NCBI GenBank assembly: GCA_030668045.1 | Contig: DAOUUR010000163.1 | Span: 1-6,064, forward strand | Direction of reading: 5' to 3' | Length of the DNA stretch: 6,064 bases | From: a bacterium | GTDB lineage: Bacteria; Zixibacteria; MSB-5A5; GN15; FEB-12 | Part shown: one piece after another, positions 5,971 through 6,064 of the stretch | How positions within the stretch are numbered: the stretch's first letter is position 1 | How the letters are laid out: every line of letters starts with the position of its first letter | Made by a program: the position numbers and the translations under genes | The notes under the pieces: model-generated | Databases searched by the model: none | What the model saw: only the letters and a program-made list of their open reading frames with translations | Told to the model about the DNA's origin: nothing

Positions 5971-6064
5971 TGCTGCCGAGCACGACGACCAACACGTGGC
6001 GACAATACGGGACCTGATGCGGCAGTTGGGGTAGATCGGGTTTCAGAATCCAACATCACCGCAC
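5971..6064 (+). repeat. Direct repeat, right copy (DinB 3' end plus flank)
   Basis: This is the partner of 2881-2974, in the same orientation and exactly 3090 bases away, 85 of 94 bases identical with no gaps. It starts abruptly at 5971: the 10 bases before it do not match the corresponding part of the DinB gene beyond T-rich chance identity. It runs to the window edge, so its full length and whether it contains the rest of the hairpin are unknown. Confidence 0.93.
5972..6034 (+). pseudogene. Orphan 3' fragment of a DinB-like gene
   Basis: Codons 5972-6034 encode AAEHDDQHVATIRDLMRQLG and a stop, identical to the last 20 residues of the DinB protein at 2426-2944 except Arg for Gln at the fourth-last position. 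The frame stays open upstream only to 5876 (after a TAA at 5873-5875), with unrelated residues and no ATG start, so the first 152 codons of the gene are missing. The metal-binding HxxxH pair is present but has no protein to belong to. It is either the displaced 3' end of an interrupted gene or what is left of a second DinB paralogue. Confidence 0.85.

Noticed and set aside
5789..5995. Minus-strand open frame of 68 codons at the right end
   Set aside because: It runs through the intrinsic terminator and the DinB repeat, has no recognisable domain, and its ATG lies inside the coding sequence of the DinB fragment on the other strand.
1..6064. CRISPR array, tRNA or rRNA genes
   Set aside because: No regularly spaced short repeats, tRNA-like cloverleaf or rRNA-like sequence was seen in reading either strand.

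Overview
The window is bacterial, probably from an uncultured Gram-negative lineage. The last gene encodes an outer-membrane beta-barrel with a signal peptide and a C-terminal Phe, so there is an outer membrane. The mix of YCF48-type propeller, AGCS symporter, DinB-fold protein, c554-type multiheme cytochrome and haem-porin fusion resembles FCB-group genomes (Zixibacteria, Calditrichota, Ignavibacteria and relatives). That placement is an impression from protein style, not a phylogenetic result.

Layout: (1) 3-968 (+) is the 3' part of a YCF48/BNR-like beta-propeller gene that runs off the left edge. (2) 979-2313 (-) is a complete AGCS-family sodium:amino-acid symporter, convergent with the propeller gene and only 10 bases from it. 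(3) 2426-2944 (+) is a small DinB-fold protein, divergent from the symporter. (4) 2945-3147 is an intergenic stretch with a hairpin, a sigma-70-like promoter and two perfect dyads. (5) 3148-4554 and 4563-5792 (+) form a two-gene operon: a secreted five-haem cytochrome c, then a signal-peptide/CXXCH/beta-barrel fusion. The operon is closed by a strong intrinsic terminator at 5808-5840. (6) 5971-6064 repeats the 3' end of the DinB gene and its downstream sequence, and the window ends inside that repeat.

How the genes may work together: the cytochrome pair is the functional core. A periplasmic multiheme cytochrome next to a monohaem cytochrome-porin suggests electron transfer across the outer membrane. 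The architecture resembles Cyc2-type fused cytochrome-porins more than separate MtrAB-type parts. The direction of electron flow and the outside partner cannot be read from sequence.

The most unusual structural observation is that the cytochrome operon lies between two imperfect direct repeats exactly 3090 bases apart. Each repeat carries the last 20 codons of a DinB gene plus at least 30 bases of flank. Four of the five coding differences are at third codon positions, so both copies evolved as coding DNA before the present arrangement formed. Sampled stretches of the segment between the repeats are also mostly lower in GC than those to the left. This fits insertion of an electron-transfer cassette at the 3' end of a DinB gene, or the loss of most of a second DinB paralogue. 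No integrase or transposase is visible.
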